Shown: positions 32,130 to 42,739 of the stretch, piece after piece
Numbering within the stretch: position 1 is the stretch's first letter
Layout: each line of letters opens with the position of its first letter
Assembly (NCBI GenBank): GCA_014529385.2
Contig: CM043966.1
Span: 144,940,711-145,004,710, forward strand
Source of the DNA: Adiantum capillus-veneris
Lineage: Eukaryota; Streptophyta; Polypodiopsida; Polypodiales; Pteridaceae
DNA length: 64,000 nucleotides
Direction: 5' to 3'
Notes under the pieces: model-generated
Database searches by the model: none
Told to the model about the DNA's origin: nothing
The model's input: the letters and a program-made list of their open reading frames with translations, nothing else
Translations under genes and position numbers: made by a program

Positions 32130-32950
32130 GTATGTATGATGAGGAAAAACCTTTTTCATTTAATGAAGCACAAATTTCAATAAGTTGGTTGACCACTTTG
32201 CAATTTGAATATGGTGCTATTGTGGCAAATGGAAAATGGTCTCGGTATGACTTGGGCCCAATCCCAGAAAGAGATCATTCTTATTTTGTGGGCTTTCAAG
32301 TGAAAATGTAAGCCTGATGGTAGTGTTGATTGCTATAAGGATCAACTTATGGCAAAAGAAGGGTTGCTCAAGAGAAGGGTTTTGATTTTGATGAGACTTT
32401 TTCTCCTACTTGTATTATGACTACTATTTGTAGCATTTTGTGCATCGACAGCTCTAATGGTCGGGGTATACATCCTTTGGGCATAATGATTATGTTCTTT
32501 AATAGTGATTCACATAAGTATCTTCATGTAGTTCAACCCCATGCTTTTGTTCAAGAAGGGTAGGAAAACAAGGTGTTGGCTTAAGAAGGCCTTGTATTAA
32601 AGCAAGTTCCACATGCTTGGTATTAGCACACAAGGTTTTACATTGCTAGTCTAGCTAACAACTCTTTGTATGTCAATCTGTGGATCATTATATTTTTAAT
32701 CATTGCACTATGTTGATAGCATGCTGCTCACTTGACCAAACCAGGGACATGTTGTTGATTTTCATACTCATATGAATACCTATTGAATTCCATCTCAAGG
32801 GTTTTTCATAAGAAGAGCATGTTGTTTTTAGGGAGGTTTGAGAGGATGCAATCTTTGCTTCTCTAATGACCACTATGCCTTGACCCATCCTTTAAGAAAG
32901 GTTGTAGTGGGGACAAGTACTAGTTATCAACCCTACCAGGACAATATACT
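32130..32950 (+). pseudogene. Decayed copia reverse transcriptase fragment
   Basis: In mixed plus-strand frames I can follow the copia RT order: a PFSFNEA...W...LQFEYGAIVANGKW start (32140-32240), a KPDGSVD-like segment with a block in place of KARLVAKGYAQ (32305-32360), FDFDETFSPTC (32385-32415), KKALY and PHAWY (32585-32625), and a YVD-like place with DSMLLT (32705-32725). Many stops and frameshifts are present. No LTR can be seen. This is an old remnant. Confidence 0.6.
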
Positions 32951-35779
32951 TAGGTTGTTTTTGAGTTTTCTTGATCTGAATAGAAGGCAAGATACATTGG
33001 GATTACCTCGTACATTTCCTTGGCGTGCTCAAGAAGCTTATTGCAGTTGTCTGTGAAGTTTCTCGTAAGCTGGTCTAGCATGATGCCTAGTACTACCCAC
33101 AAGAGGCTCTTGATGTAGAGCGATGCTCATGAGGGAGGTAGGGGGAGGCCATTCTATGTAGGGGGCTTAAGAGATGATGGATGTGCAAAGCATGCTTCAT
33201 TTGGTCAAGGGGGATGTTTACCAAGAGTACCAAGATGACATTGAAGGACCCAAACTCTTTTTGCATGGAGTTGGTATTCTAGATGACTCATATGAGGGAG
33301 GGGATCAGACCTCTCCCCTGCATCAGGTATCGTGGAAGATGGTTGGGACATTGGGAAACTAGTCTTTCTTGATTGGCCTTGTTTATGAAATTTTATTTTC
33401 TCGAGATATAGTAAAATACTATTGGAGAGTTTCTTTTAGCAAATAATACATAGAGATGAACACAAAAGATTTTTTAGAAACATATTTTAAAATTTGAAAA
33501 TCAAATTGTAATTATTGTGTTACAATCAAATACTTTTTTGGTTTTGTAAAGTAGTAGTGCAATGTATACATCAAGATAGAGCACTCACCATATTTGTAGT
33601 GGTTTCACTTGAGCAAGTACGCACTTCAAAAAGCTTTCCTTTGATGAACTACATACAGAAATAGAATAGTAGTAGAATTTCCATACCATGAAAAATTAAA
33701 TTATAAAAAAAGTAGATAGTGCATAGTCTATGTGAGTGCCATACAAAAGTATGATGGAGAGTCGGCATAACGACAATTTCTCTCTAGTAGTTTATTGTTG
33801 GCACTATGTTTTAGACACTTTGTTATCGGCATCACTACAATTCATTATGATAAAAGAGGTGTAAATTCCAAATATTAAATCAAAAAAACAACAACAACTA
33901 TATCCAATAGGTAAAGCTCCAACATTAATGATATGATTGCAACATTTAGATTTTTTGTAAATGTGATTGCAACCCGATTACACACCACACTCAACTTTTA
34001 AAGTATGGCTAGAAAAGGTGAGACAAAAACCAATAGGTATCACTATCTCGGGGACTCCATGATCATAACCTTGAGAAAAAGATGGAACAAAACTATGTTG
34101 GGCATTTCCTACAATCACCGGTCAAGGTTTCTTGCCATATCCATGTTGGGTATATGCTAAAATCAATGCATTCTAATATACTACATTTCAGACAAAACTC
34201 TTATCAAGAAGTTTATGTGCTTTTTAAATAGGTGTCATACAAATCGACCAAAGCATTGCCAGACACGTGTCTCCCTAACCCATTACTAGCAATGTGAGAA
34301 TGACTTTTTTTCCCACATGAAGGTCTTGCTTAAGGCCATAGGCCTTCAAGGTGCAAGAATAGGTGATTACATATGTGGAGGGGCCATTCCTTTGCATCTG
34401 GTTAGAACAACCCAACTCTTACTTGCCATAGCCATGTTGGGTATATTCTTGAATGAACATGTTACCAAGAGAACATTTTTTTTAAAATGCTCATCTAATC
34501 CATTTGTGTGTTGTCGTAAAATATCCACATTTTGTATACATATTGGTCAAAGAATCTCGGGGAGTCCGCTATGTAGAAGTTGCATATAGCAAGTGCGAAC
34601 AAGAGGCATTTAAATAATCCCTTACTTGTATATTTTCAAGCATTGCATGTACCCCTTATGTATGCATTTTGTTAAAAAAAACTAGCCCTTATGTCTCAAT
34701 TAAAAAACCCTCTATGTAAGTATAGTTTCTGTAGATGTACCTAATTATAGATGCCTTATTTTGTTCGCATGTGCTATGTTACATATTTCCTAGTGGATGC
34801 CCCTTGCAAAGAATTGACAAGCAAATCATGTTCCTCCAACAACCCTATCTAGCAATCTCATATTTAATTTTTTCACCCATATGAAGGCCTTGCTTAAGAC
34901 CAAAGGCCTTCACAGTGCAAGCCTACATTTGGAGAAAGGGAATATATTTGCATCTTGTTAGAAGAATCCAATGCCACAACCACGTCAGTCATATCTAGTA
35001 ATCAAAAGCCCATAGCTTCCTTGCTAAAGGCATGTTGGATACATTTGGCAATCAACACCTTCCAAGAGAATATAGAGATCTCCTTAAGAGATTTATGTGC
35101 CATTAGAAGAAGTTGGACTCACTTTTGGGCCTTGTAAGAAGTGCCACGTCGGCTTAGAGAGAGAAAATGAAAATGTTAAATTGTGCATTTTATGTGATAC
35201 TTTTCTGCGCAACAAAAATCCAAAATGACATTCTTTGGTAGGTAGCCGCCGTCTTTATCATTCTTATCTTCGTTCTCTTGTCAGGAATCCAACTAACCGT
35301 ATATGACTAATGATCTGAAATGCCAACTTACAAGCGTTCCCTCCAAAAACATAAGCCACACGAACTCTATCAACTCTAAACTTGAGAATATGGCCTTCCC
35401 TCCCAAAACCTGAGATATTTCATGAGTTTCGAGTCTCCGTCTTTTTCTCTCTCAACTCTAGGAATGGAGAACGCTTCTTTTCCTGATGAAAACACTAATT
35501 TGAACTTACAATCCTCAGCCCCTTCATCTTTAAACACTTACCCAAATAAAGAACACACATCGTCTTCATGTTGATATATTGCAAGAGTACGCACCGTTGC
35601 AAAAACGTAGGAGGGAGTCTTTCTTATCTCAACGGAGAAAGAACTTAGAAGGACAAACACACGGAACATCATTTGGATTTGTGGACCGATGGGTCTATTT
35701 ATCCAAAGGATCCTACGACAAATGCGCCACCTCCCTTTGCTAATATCACTAACCTCTTACATTTCACAGCGATGGCAAG
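32951..35779. other. 2.8 kb with no gene; diverged direct repeats
   Basis: Phrases around CATGAAGG.CTTGCTTAAG..CA..GGCCTTCA recur at 34315-34350 and 34878-34915. The phrase GCCATGTTGGGTATAT recurs near 34140, 34430 and (changed) 35025. So 33.9-35.1 kb holds two or three diverged copies of a roughly 300-560-bp unit. I cannot assign it to a known element. From 35150 to 35780 I see nothing. Confidence 0.5.
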
Positions 35780-36066
35780 GATGGGATATTGGGATACATT
35801 GAAAATTTGAAAATGAGAGGATTAAATGCAGAAAGGAAAAGAAACTTCCTGGCGATGGAGAACATGTAGCTGAAGAAACTTAATGAAGCATTCTCTCAAA
35901 AGATTTCATCAAACAGAGAAACAATCCAAGGCCTTGTGGAGAAGATCACAAGTTTGTGAGAGAAAGACACCGTGCTTGGTAGTCGGAAAAGAAAACGAGA
36001 TATGTGCAACATTGAGAACATGAAGGTTGGTAGTGGTGGCCTGAAAAAACGAATACGAGCTTTAAG

Positions 36067-36157
36067 GTAACTCGAAGTTTGTTTCTTCAATGTGCTTCAT
36101 TAAGAAATGGATACACTTTCCTATACATGATCATAACGCATGGTGCTTTTTTGGCAG
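36067..36157 (+). other. Probable intron
   Basis: 91 bp with GT at the start, a T-rich stretch and CAG at the end, sitting between two coding-like stretches of the unrecognised gene. Confidence 0.45.
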
Positions 36158-36898
36158 GTCTTTACTGCATCCAAACTCGAATGGTGCAGGCTTCAATTCT
36201 GGAGTGCATTACAGCTATTTAGTTCCAAAATAAGTAGTTGAAGAGATGATAACTCAGAAAAAAAATTGTATGTTGAAAGGGAGGCTCCTTACCTCCTTCA
36301 TGAATGAGAATCAGCTGGAACCAATGGAAGTGCAAGCAATACTTGATGAGAGTGGCATCTCACAGATGGGATACAGGGCACTCTTCAAAGCATTAGCTAA
36401 AAAGTCTCAAAAAACTACAAAGAGGATCATTGTTGCCAAAGCCATCACATGTAAAGGCTGCTTGCTAACACGTAAACGATGAGGTGTTTGAGAAACTTGG
36501 GTCACCATTCCATATTGAAGCAACGTTCTTAGGCAAGGGCGGCAGAGAGGTACGATTTAAAGAGCACAACAACCTCTTCGTTGATCTCGAAGCATTGCAA
36601 GGTATGCAGTTCACTTCTTTGACATCAGTGGAGAGGAGTGCGATAGGGTTCTCAAGTTTGTTTTGAAGCTCGATGAGTGCGAGGTCCTGAAGAACAAGAA
36701 GCTGGAGAGAGTCACCATTACCCTCATGAACAGAGCTCTGGATGCATCAATAATGAAAGAGGATCCACGATACTTCAATGTGCAATCCAAAAACAACATT
36801 CTAACTCTAGGATCATTTCAAGTATACGTCGTTCACTCTATGATAACAAAAATATTGATTATTTGGTTGTTGGTTTTGTGTTTTCGTTTTTCACTGCA

Positions 36899-37186
36899 GG
36901 GTGAAAGCATGTTAACATGTCGCGCTTTTTGTGCTAGTTAGCAGTTTCAAGTTAGCACATCTTCGAAAAGTTGGACGTCCGGTAAATTTTTTACAAATAA
37001 TATCAAAATTTGTCGGAGGTTGTACATTTGGATTCCTTGTTTCAAGTGCTTTCTATTGATATATCATATGTCATAGATCTTGGAGATGTAGCTCAAGTTA
37101 TTGTACTAGTTAGCATATGTCAGAATTGTACTAGTTAGCATTGTCCGGGACATGAAAAAGCATGACAAGTTAACATGCTTTCACCC
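36899..37186. mobile_element. MITE inserted at the acceptor end of an intron
   Basis: 288 bp with terminal inverted repeats of at least 23 bp (left GGGTGAAAGCATGTTAACAT..., right complement differing at one base), extending to about 32 bp with three mismatches. TGCA stands on both sides (36895-36898 and 37187-37190) and is taken as the target duplication. The TGCA could instead belong to the repeat ends. It has no coding capacity. The superfamily is not clear from this alone. Confidence 0.75.
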
Positions 37187-37906
37187 TGCAGGTTGATAAG
37201 GAAAATTTTGAAATCCTCGATTGTGTTTTTAGTCAAACCCAAATTCCTGCTATCACCAGTGAAGAAATGAAGCCGTTCTTTCAGTGGAAGGATTTGGTGA
37301 CTACACAGTGGAATGGCACATGGCAGGTGACTTAAAGACTCTTAAGTGTATGTACAACATAACACACGGAGTAGCTGTGGCAAATCCATGATTATATTGC
37401 ATGGCTGATGCACAATCTCTTGAGAGTGTGTAATGGAATAGAGCTCCCAATAGACATCTTCAAGATAAGACTTTTAAACCATTGCTTGATATTCCTCTTA
37501 GTAGAGTTCACGTCTGTACACTTTATGCACTCTGTCGAATAATTGAAAAGGTGGTTCATTTGTACATATGTTTTGCATGGACATTAAAGCCAGAGAGTGA
37601 GTCGAAAAGAGTGATCAAAGCATTAGAGGGAGTGCTCTCAAGCATTGGTTTGCATGGAGGCAATATCAAAATCGAAGAGGACCCTAAGATGTCTCAAAGT
37701 CGGTACAAGGTACCGAGGAAAGCATCGATAGGCGGAGTGAAGGCAAGAAGGTTTCTTGGGTTTAGCCTCAAAGATTCAGATAGAGAAGAAAGGAGAAACC
37801 TGTTCAACAAATGGAAACAGTTACATAAAATAATTAAAGACAATGCTGGTGGTGGGGCAATCCAGAATCACAAGGCGAACGTGTGGAAATCACTATATAA
37901 ATTTTT

Positions 37907-37944
37907 GTAATGGCTATTGCCCGCACAGGAGCAATAGGCATTAC
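37907..37944. other. Hairpin at the end of the unrecognised gene
   Basis: Arms GTAATGGCTATTGC (37907-37920) and GCAATAGGCATTAC (37931-37944) pair with one mismatch around a 10-base loop. The stop codon of the 142-codon frame lies in the left arm. The hairpin also coincides with the far end of the LTR proposed at 37911-38330. Confidence 0.6.
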
Positions 37945-38330
37945 GGGAATGATTACCCGCAACTACATTATATGAACATCAACATATAAAAATGACAAGA
38001 GAAGGAAGTACACAGTACACAGGCCCAGAACACCTCTTGCTTCATTCATTTGTATTCTAGACACAGAGTTACAACAGTAGTTGCCATGAATATCATAGAG
38101 ATTGGTTAAGTTACATCAAAAGATAGGTATGCCCCTCTATATACAACCGCTACTCCAGCGCAGATCGAGAACGTGCACACACTCCTGTCCCATGATATCC
38201 TGTGAAGAACTGCCGCTACGGCCGCTGCATACCGCATACACCTGATCCGCAGTGTCCAGACCTCCGCAGAACCGCATGTGCGGCTAATGCCGTAACACTT
38301 GGCACGCACGGTGGATTGCGCGAACCCACA
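37911..38330 (-). repeat. Candidate 3' LTR of the coiled-coil element at 38.3-39.7 kb
   Basis: On the minus strand this begins TGTGGG directly after the purine run AACCGGAGGGGCTGAG and contains a TATA box (GTATATAGAGG, complement of about 38132-38145) with AATAAA-like A/T words further on. The far border is guessed from the edge of the neighbouring gene. No partner LTR is in the window. Confidence 0.5.
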
Positions 38331-38331
38331 C

Positions 38332-39740
38332 TCAGCCCCTCCGGTTGGAAGGTTCCGGTGGTTGCTCTGCACCCTTCTTTGGTGAAGAGGAAATATCAAT
38401 ATAGCCAAAGCCTCTAAAATCTGCAGTATATGCCCGATAGAACTCATCCAAAAGACGTGGATCTATCTCAATATGTTCCGGCCAGGGAGCCCGAGGAATA
38501 AACTGCATTGGCAAAGAAATAGATTGAGGCGCTTGTGGCAGAGGATCAAGAGGTGTATGTAAGGGATAATAGCGAGAAAGGTATCTATTAAGAGAAGACC
38601 AAAATGGAGGGCAAGGTGGTAGACTGAGAGAAAAAGAATGAGCTAAGGTCTCCACCCAAAAACAGACCCTGCGCCGCTCCTTACGAAATTGACGAATCAT
38701 TTTCTACAAACGAGATACATGAGCCTAGTCTTCAGCACAATCCTCTGTAGCTTGTGCCCAATCAGCAACATCAAAACCCTCGGAAACAACACTCTTACCT
38801 CTGTCAGTGTTGGATGACTCGGGGTGTTGCACCACAACCTGCTGAGTGGATGACTGTGCTCTCACCTCAGCAGCCAAGCGTGTGCTCCAACTTTGTAGTT
38901 GATTATCCAAAAAAACTCGGAGATCTTCTTGCATCTCCACTGCCAACGCATCCAAGTCATTCATATTGAGCATTACATCACCAGGGTGCGAGGCTAAGTA
39001 AGAGGCTAGGCTATGCTGTGTTCTCAACTGGAGAAGTTCCTGTTGAATACAGGCCACAAACTCAGCATTATCCCCTTGTAACATTTGTATTTCTGCCCCT
39101 TGTTGGCGAGTTGTTGCAGTCAGCTCTTCATTTTGAGTGGAAAACTCGGCAATGCAAGTCTGCGAGGCCGCTACCTGCGCTTCCAGCTCATTGACTCTTC
39201 CCTGTGTGGCAGGGGCTGGCCAGGCCGTATGAATAGACTCTACAGGTCTGCTCAAAAAAGTATCGCATGCCTGCAATTGGTTAGCGGGGGTCACTGACGT
39301 AGCCTCCAAGGTAGCGCTGCGGGAAGAGTACCTCCCGTCGAGGCAGCCGCATTGGTAGCGCCAGAAGTTTTCGGTTGAGCGGGAACATCCGCAACTGGAG
39401 AGCCCGTCCTCAGCGGAGTAGCACTGCCCACTCTCTCCTGCATTCGGCGGCGCCAACGAGCCACCGCAGAATCCTCCGAAAGAAGAGATGCCATCGCCGG
39501 AGGTGGTGTAGAAAATTGTTGTTCCTCCCTGCCACGCTTGCGGCTTGCTGATCCTACACCTGCAGTGGCCATCTCTTGGCTCCAAAGGATACCACTGCTG
39601 TCGATGGACCAGGAAAATCCCCAGTGCCCACATGCTGCTGCTGTGTTTCCCTCTCAGCCGACACTGCCAAGCTGTGCGTTTGCGACAGAGGAGCATTAGT
39701 GCCTTGGACTACCAAGCGATCATCTTCAAAATGGCAGAGA
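38332..39740 (-). pseudogene. Coiled-coil protein frame directly upstream of an LTR, broken
   Basis: I do not recognise the protein. The minus-strand frame passes through a Ser/Pro/Arg-rich stretch (39291-39572) with RWRRRMQERVG. After a frameshift near 39290 comes a predicted coiled coil (VNELEAQVAASQT..., about 39000-39220) and an acidic/Gln-rich end to 38725. It continues in the same frame, past two TAG codons at 38725 and about 38704, to 38332 with WPEHIEIDPRLLDEFYRAY. Another shift near 39560 joins it to sequence reaching about 39740. Its stop codon overlaps the polypurine tract of the LTR at 38330, as in the copia at 1531. This placement suggests an accessory or gag-like gene of a retroelement. 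It is interrupted upstream by the LTR at 39751. Confidence 0.55.
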
Positions 39741-39750
39741 AAACGCAGGG

Positions 39751-39892
39751 TGTTGAGAGAGAAGGAGAGAGCACAGAAATAGAACCCCAAAGTGTGTAGA
39801 ATACACACATGAGATGATGTATATATAGAGGGGACCTGGGTGCCATATATAGAGAAGCCATATATTGAGTAGCTTCACATATAAGCTCAACA
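39751..39892 (-). repeat. 3' LTR of the inverted non-coding element
   Basis: 142 bp, TG...CA, about 93% identical to 22529-22670 on the opposite strand. It abuts the purine run TTTGAGCGGGGG. Confidence 0.9.
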
Positions 39893-40589
39893 CCCCCGCT
39901 CAAATAAGGGTCCCTAACTGTGGATGGAAAAACCCTTGGGGGATCAAGGGAAAAACCCACAGCTCTATATACACCCACCGTTATATTATAAAAATCATTG
40001 AATATACAAATGTTCATGAGGAGCTACATGACTCCTTTTACAATGAATATTTTTTGAGAAGCTACATCACTCCTTTTACAATGAATGTTTTATGAGGAGT
40101 TACATTTCTCCTATCATATCAAATACAGTAATGAATACAAAGGTTCTATAAAGAGGTGTAAAGGCTATCGATTAGCTCGTAATCAGAAGTGTCTCCATGA
40201 ATCTGCTATGTAGCTTGTCATCACTATCATATCACCAAACATATCTTCATGTTGTCATCAATATGACATCACCAAACATATCTTCATAAATCTTTTATTG
40301 TCACCAAGTTTGTCTTCATAAAATCAATTCTTTGATGAATCCTACATAGGTCATAGACTCAAAAAAACATAGTCATGAAAATTATTAGCATCGTTAGTGA
40401 AATAATTTACGTTCACAATGCCATAAGAGATGGTTCGCGACGCCACTCTTTTGACGACATATATATATACGCACGAAAACATATGGTACATAGAGTATGA
40501 ACGTAAAAGTACAAGATGTGTGATTATGTGATGGAAATGATATGTGTATATACTACATAAAACAACATTTATCAACATAGTGATCAATG

Positions 40590-41240
40590 AATATCATCAA
40601 AGTATTAACAAAACATCATCATTGTATCAATAAAAATGAATAAATAATCATGGTATCAACAAAAAGCATCATGATATCACCGAAAATAATCATTGTATCA
40701 ACGAAACAACATCTTGGCATCACCGAGAATAACCATGGTATCAACGAAACAACATCATGGTATCACCGAGAATAACCATGGTATCAACGAAACAGCATCA
40801 TGGTATCAACAAAATCCACCATGGAATTAACGAAATATCATCATGGAATCACCGAAAATAACCATGGTATCAACGAAACATCATCATGGCATCACCGAGA
40901 ATAACCATGGTATCAATGAAACAACATCATGGTATCACCGAGAATAACCATGGTATCAACGAAACATCATCATGGTATCACCGAGAATAACCATGGTATC
41001 AACGAAACATCATCATGCTATCAACAAAAATCACCATGGAATCAACAAAATATCATCATGGAATCACCGAGAATAGCCATAGTATCAACGAAATATCATC
41101 AGGGCATCACCGAGAATAACCATGGTATCAATGAAATATCATCATGGTATCAACGAAAATCACCATGACCAAAGTATTAACAAAACATCATCATGGTACC
41201 ATCAAAATCACTATGGTATCAATGAAAAATTATCAATAAA
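40590..41240 (-). repeat. 43-bp minisatellite, long version
   Basis: About 15 units; plus-strand consensus close to AACCATGGTATCAACGAAAC followed by AACATCATGGTATCACCGAG and AAT. Every unit carries two ATGGTATCA words in different flanks, so it is a dimer of a roughly 21-22-bp monomer. Confidence 0.92.
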
Positions 41241-41877
41241 ACGACGTAAACTATATCTCTAAAAGAATAATTATACGAGATTCAATGAACGAGTATATCA
41301 TATAACAAAAGATCATGTACCAACAATAGCTCGATAGAATTTGGACGATCATCAATGGTTCGACTGAATCGTAACGATATGTAACTAGCTTCTGCAGCAA
41401 AGTTACGTCAGTAACAAATATATGATTGATGAAGAAAAAATATAATTGAGAAGTTTTCAATTATGAAAAAAATCAAAAGCAAAAAGTAAAATTTTGATTT
41501 TCAAACATATTCGCAGTCCGAGACGATAACCCAAAATCGGTGCAGAATTTAGAGAAACTTTCTTCTGCAAAGTTATAGACCACATCGAATCCGATGGCTC
41601 AAGCGAATAGTTTTTCATCGATTCCGATACGCAGTCCGCGAACGATAACTCGAAATCGGTGCAGAATTTGAAAACACTTTCTTCTGCAAAGATGTAGACC
41701 ACATCGATTCCGGTGGAAAAATTGTTTTTGCAAAATCGATTTCAATTAGCAGAAAAATCAAAAACTTAAAATTAAACTTGCTTTTCGGACATGTATGCAG
41801 TCCGTCAATGATAACTCAAAATCGGTGAGGAATTTGAAAAAACTCTCTTCTGCAAAGTTGTAGACCGTTTCAAAGTG

Positions 41878-42739
41878 GCACGCTCGTTTTCCCAGAAGTG
41901 AGACCCAATGCTAGATTAATTACGGCCTTGGGCCCTGTGTGCTTGAGTAAAAACGTGCCCAAAGTGCTTACCAAGTGGAAAATGAGGTTCCAACATGAAA
42001 TTTACAATGAAATTTTTCATCACAATTTTTGGGATTTTTCCCAGCTCGTTTGGGCTTTTTACGAAAAAAAGTGACATTTTTGGGCTAAAAATGACTGAAA
42101 GTGGACTAAAAATGGCCAAAAACAGCCTACAAAATAGCTCAAAATTACACAATAACGATGTTGGAGTTATTGATCAAGTTGTGTGGGAGTTTTTAGAGCC
42201 AATAATGAGCTCATTTGGGCACATGAGCAAGGAGATACAACCATTTCTCTACAGGGTGCTAGTGCAGTCCCGTGCTGCTTCGACTACATGGTTGAGGCTA
42301 TGAGGCCTCCAATTAGGGTTTCCCCTCCTCAAATAACTAATTGGGCTTCTCCAATGAAGTACTGAAGCTTCCATGAAATGGTCACAACGAAGAATCGAAG
42401 TGTAAATTTAGGGTTTTTAACAGGTCGAATGAGCACTGCATCTGTGCAATTGGAAGCGAGGCTACACCTAATCTTCACACACACAAGAGTTTTAAGTTAG
42501 TATTGGTTATTTTTCAAAGTGGAGCTTTCATGGCTGGAGTTTTTTCTTTTTTGGTGTGTTTTTGGCTTCAAATTGTCTACACCTTGCTTGATTTTGCTAC
42601 GAATCCTCACAGTTAGAGGCCCGGTGCTTTCCTAGTCACACTGCGCACTTCCTGACAACAGAGAACTACGATTTTTGCACCATTGTAAAGCGGCATGTGT
42701 GCAACAGTTTGCATCATCTCGCCCTGTTTATTGTTTCTA
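41878..42739. other. No gene recognised
   Basis: Only repeated AAAATGGCC/AAAATGACT-like words around 42060-42130 stand out. No long frame or element end is seen. Confidence 0.4.

Larger units (their letters stand above)
35780..37910 (+). pseudogene. Unrecognised multi-exon gene, broken
   Basis: I do not recognise this protein. Coding-like stretches in several frames can be followed in one direction. First is a Lys/Glu-rich, probably coiled-coil segment with a basic SRKRKRD motif (about 35800-36066). A GT-AG intron (36067-36157) follows, then a stretch with LLTSFMNENQLEPMEV and KALAKKSQKTTKR (36246-36482), a stretch with VFEKLGSPFHIEATFLG, and after a frameshift near 36600 ISGEECDRVLKFVLKLDE. 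Next is an intron-like gap (36822-37191), then VDKENFEILDCVFSQTQIP, and finally an open 142-codon frame (37482-37910) with LDIPLSRVHVCTLYALCRI and LSSIGLHGGNIKIEED. Stops and shifts show it is broken. It may be a captured or old transposon gene; intron phase at 36822/37191 is consistent. Confidence 0.5.
39751..41877 (-). mobile_element. Non-coding LTR retrotransposon, 3' half, inverted copy
   Basis: On the minus strand: about 170-bp tandem array (41877-41455, about 2.4 units, truncated at its start), unique spacer (41454-41241), 43-bp array (41240-40590, about 15 units), non-repetitive sequence, polypurine tract (39904-39893) and a 142-bp LTR (39892-39751). Spacer and arrays match the plus-strand copy at 22529-24425 closely. 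Together the two halves cover the whole element. No protein is encoded; the open frame over 40929-41168 is only a reading of the array. Confidence 0.85.

Noticed and set aside
40929-41168. 79-codon plus-strand frame with repeated His/Gly/Ile/Asn words
   Set aside because: It is a reading of the 43-bp array inside the non-coding LTR element, with no start context or homology.
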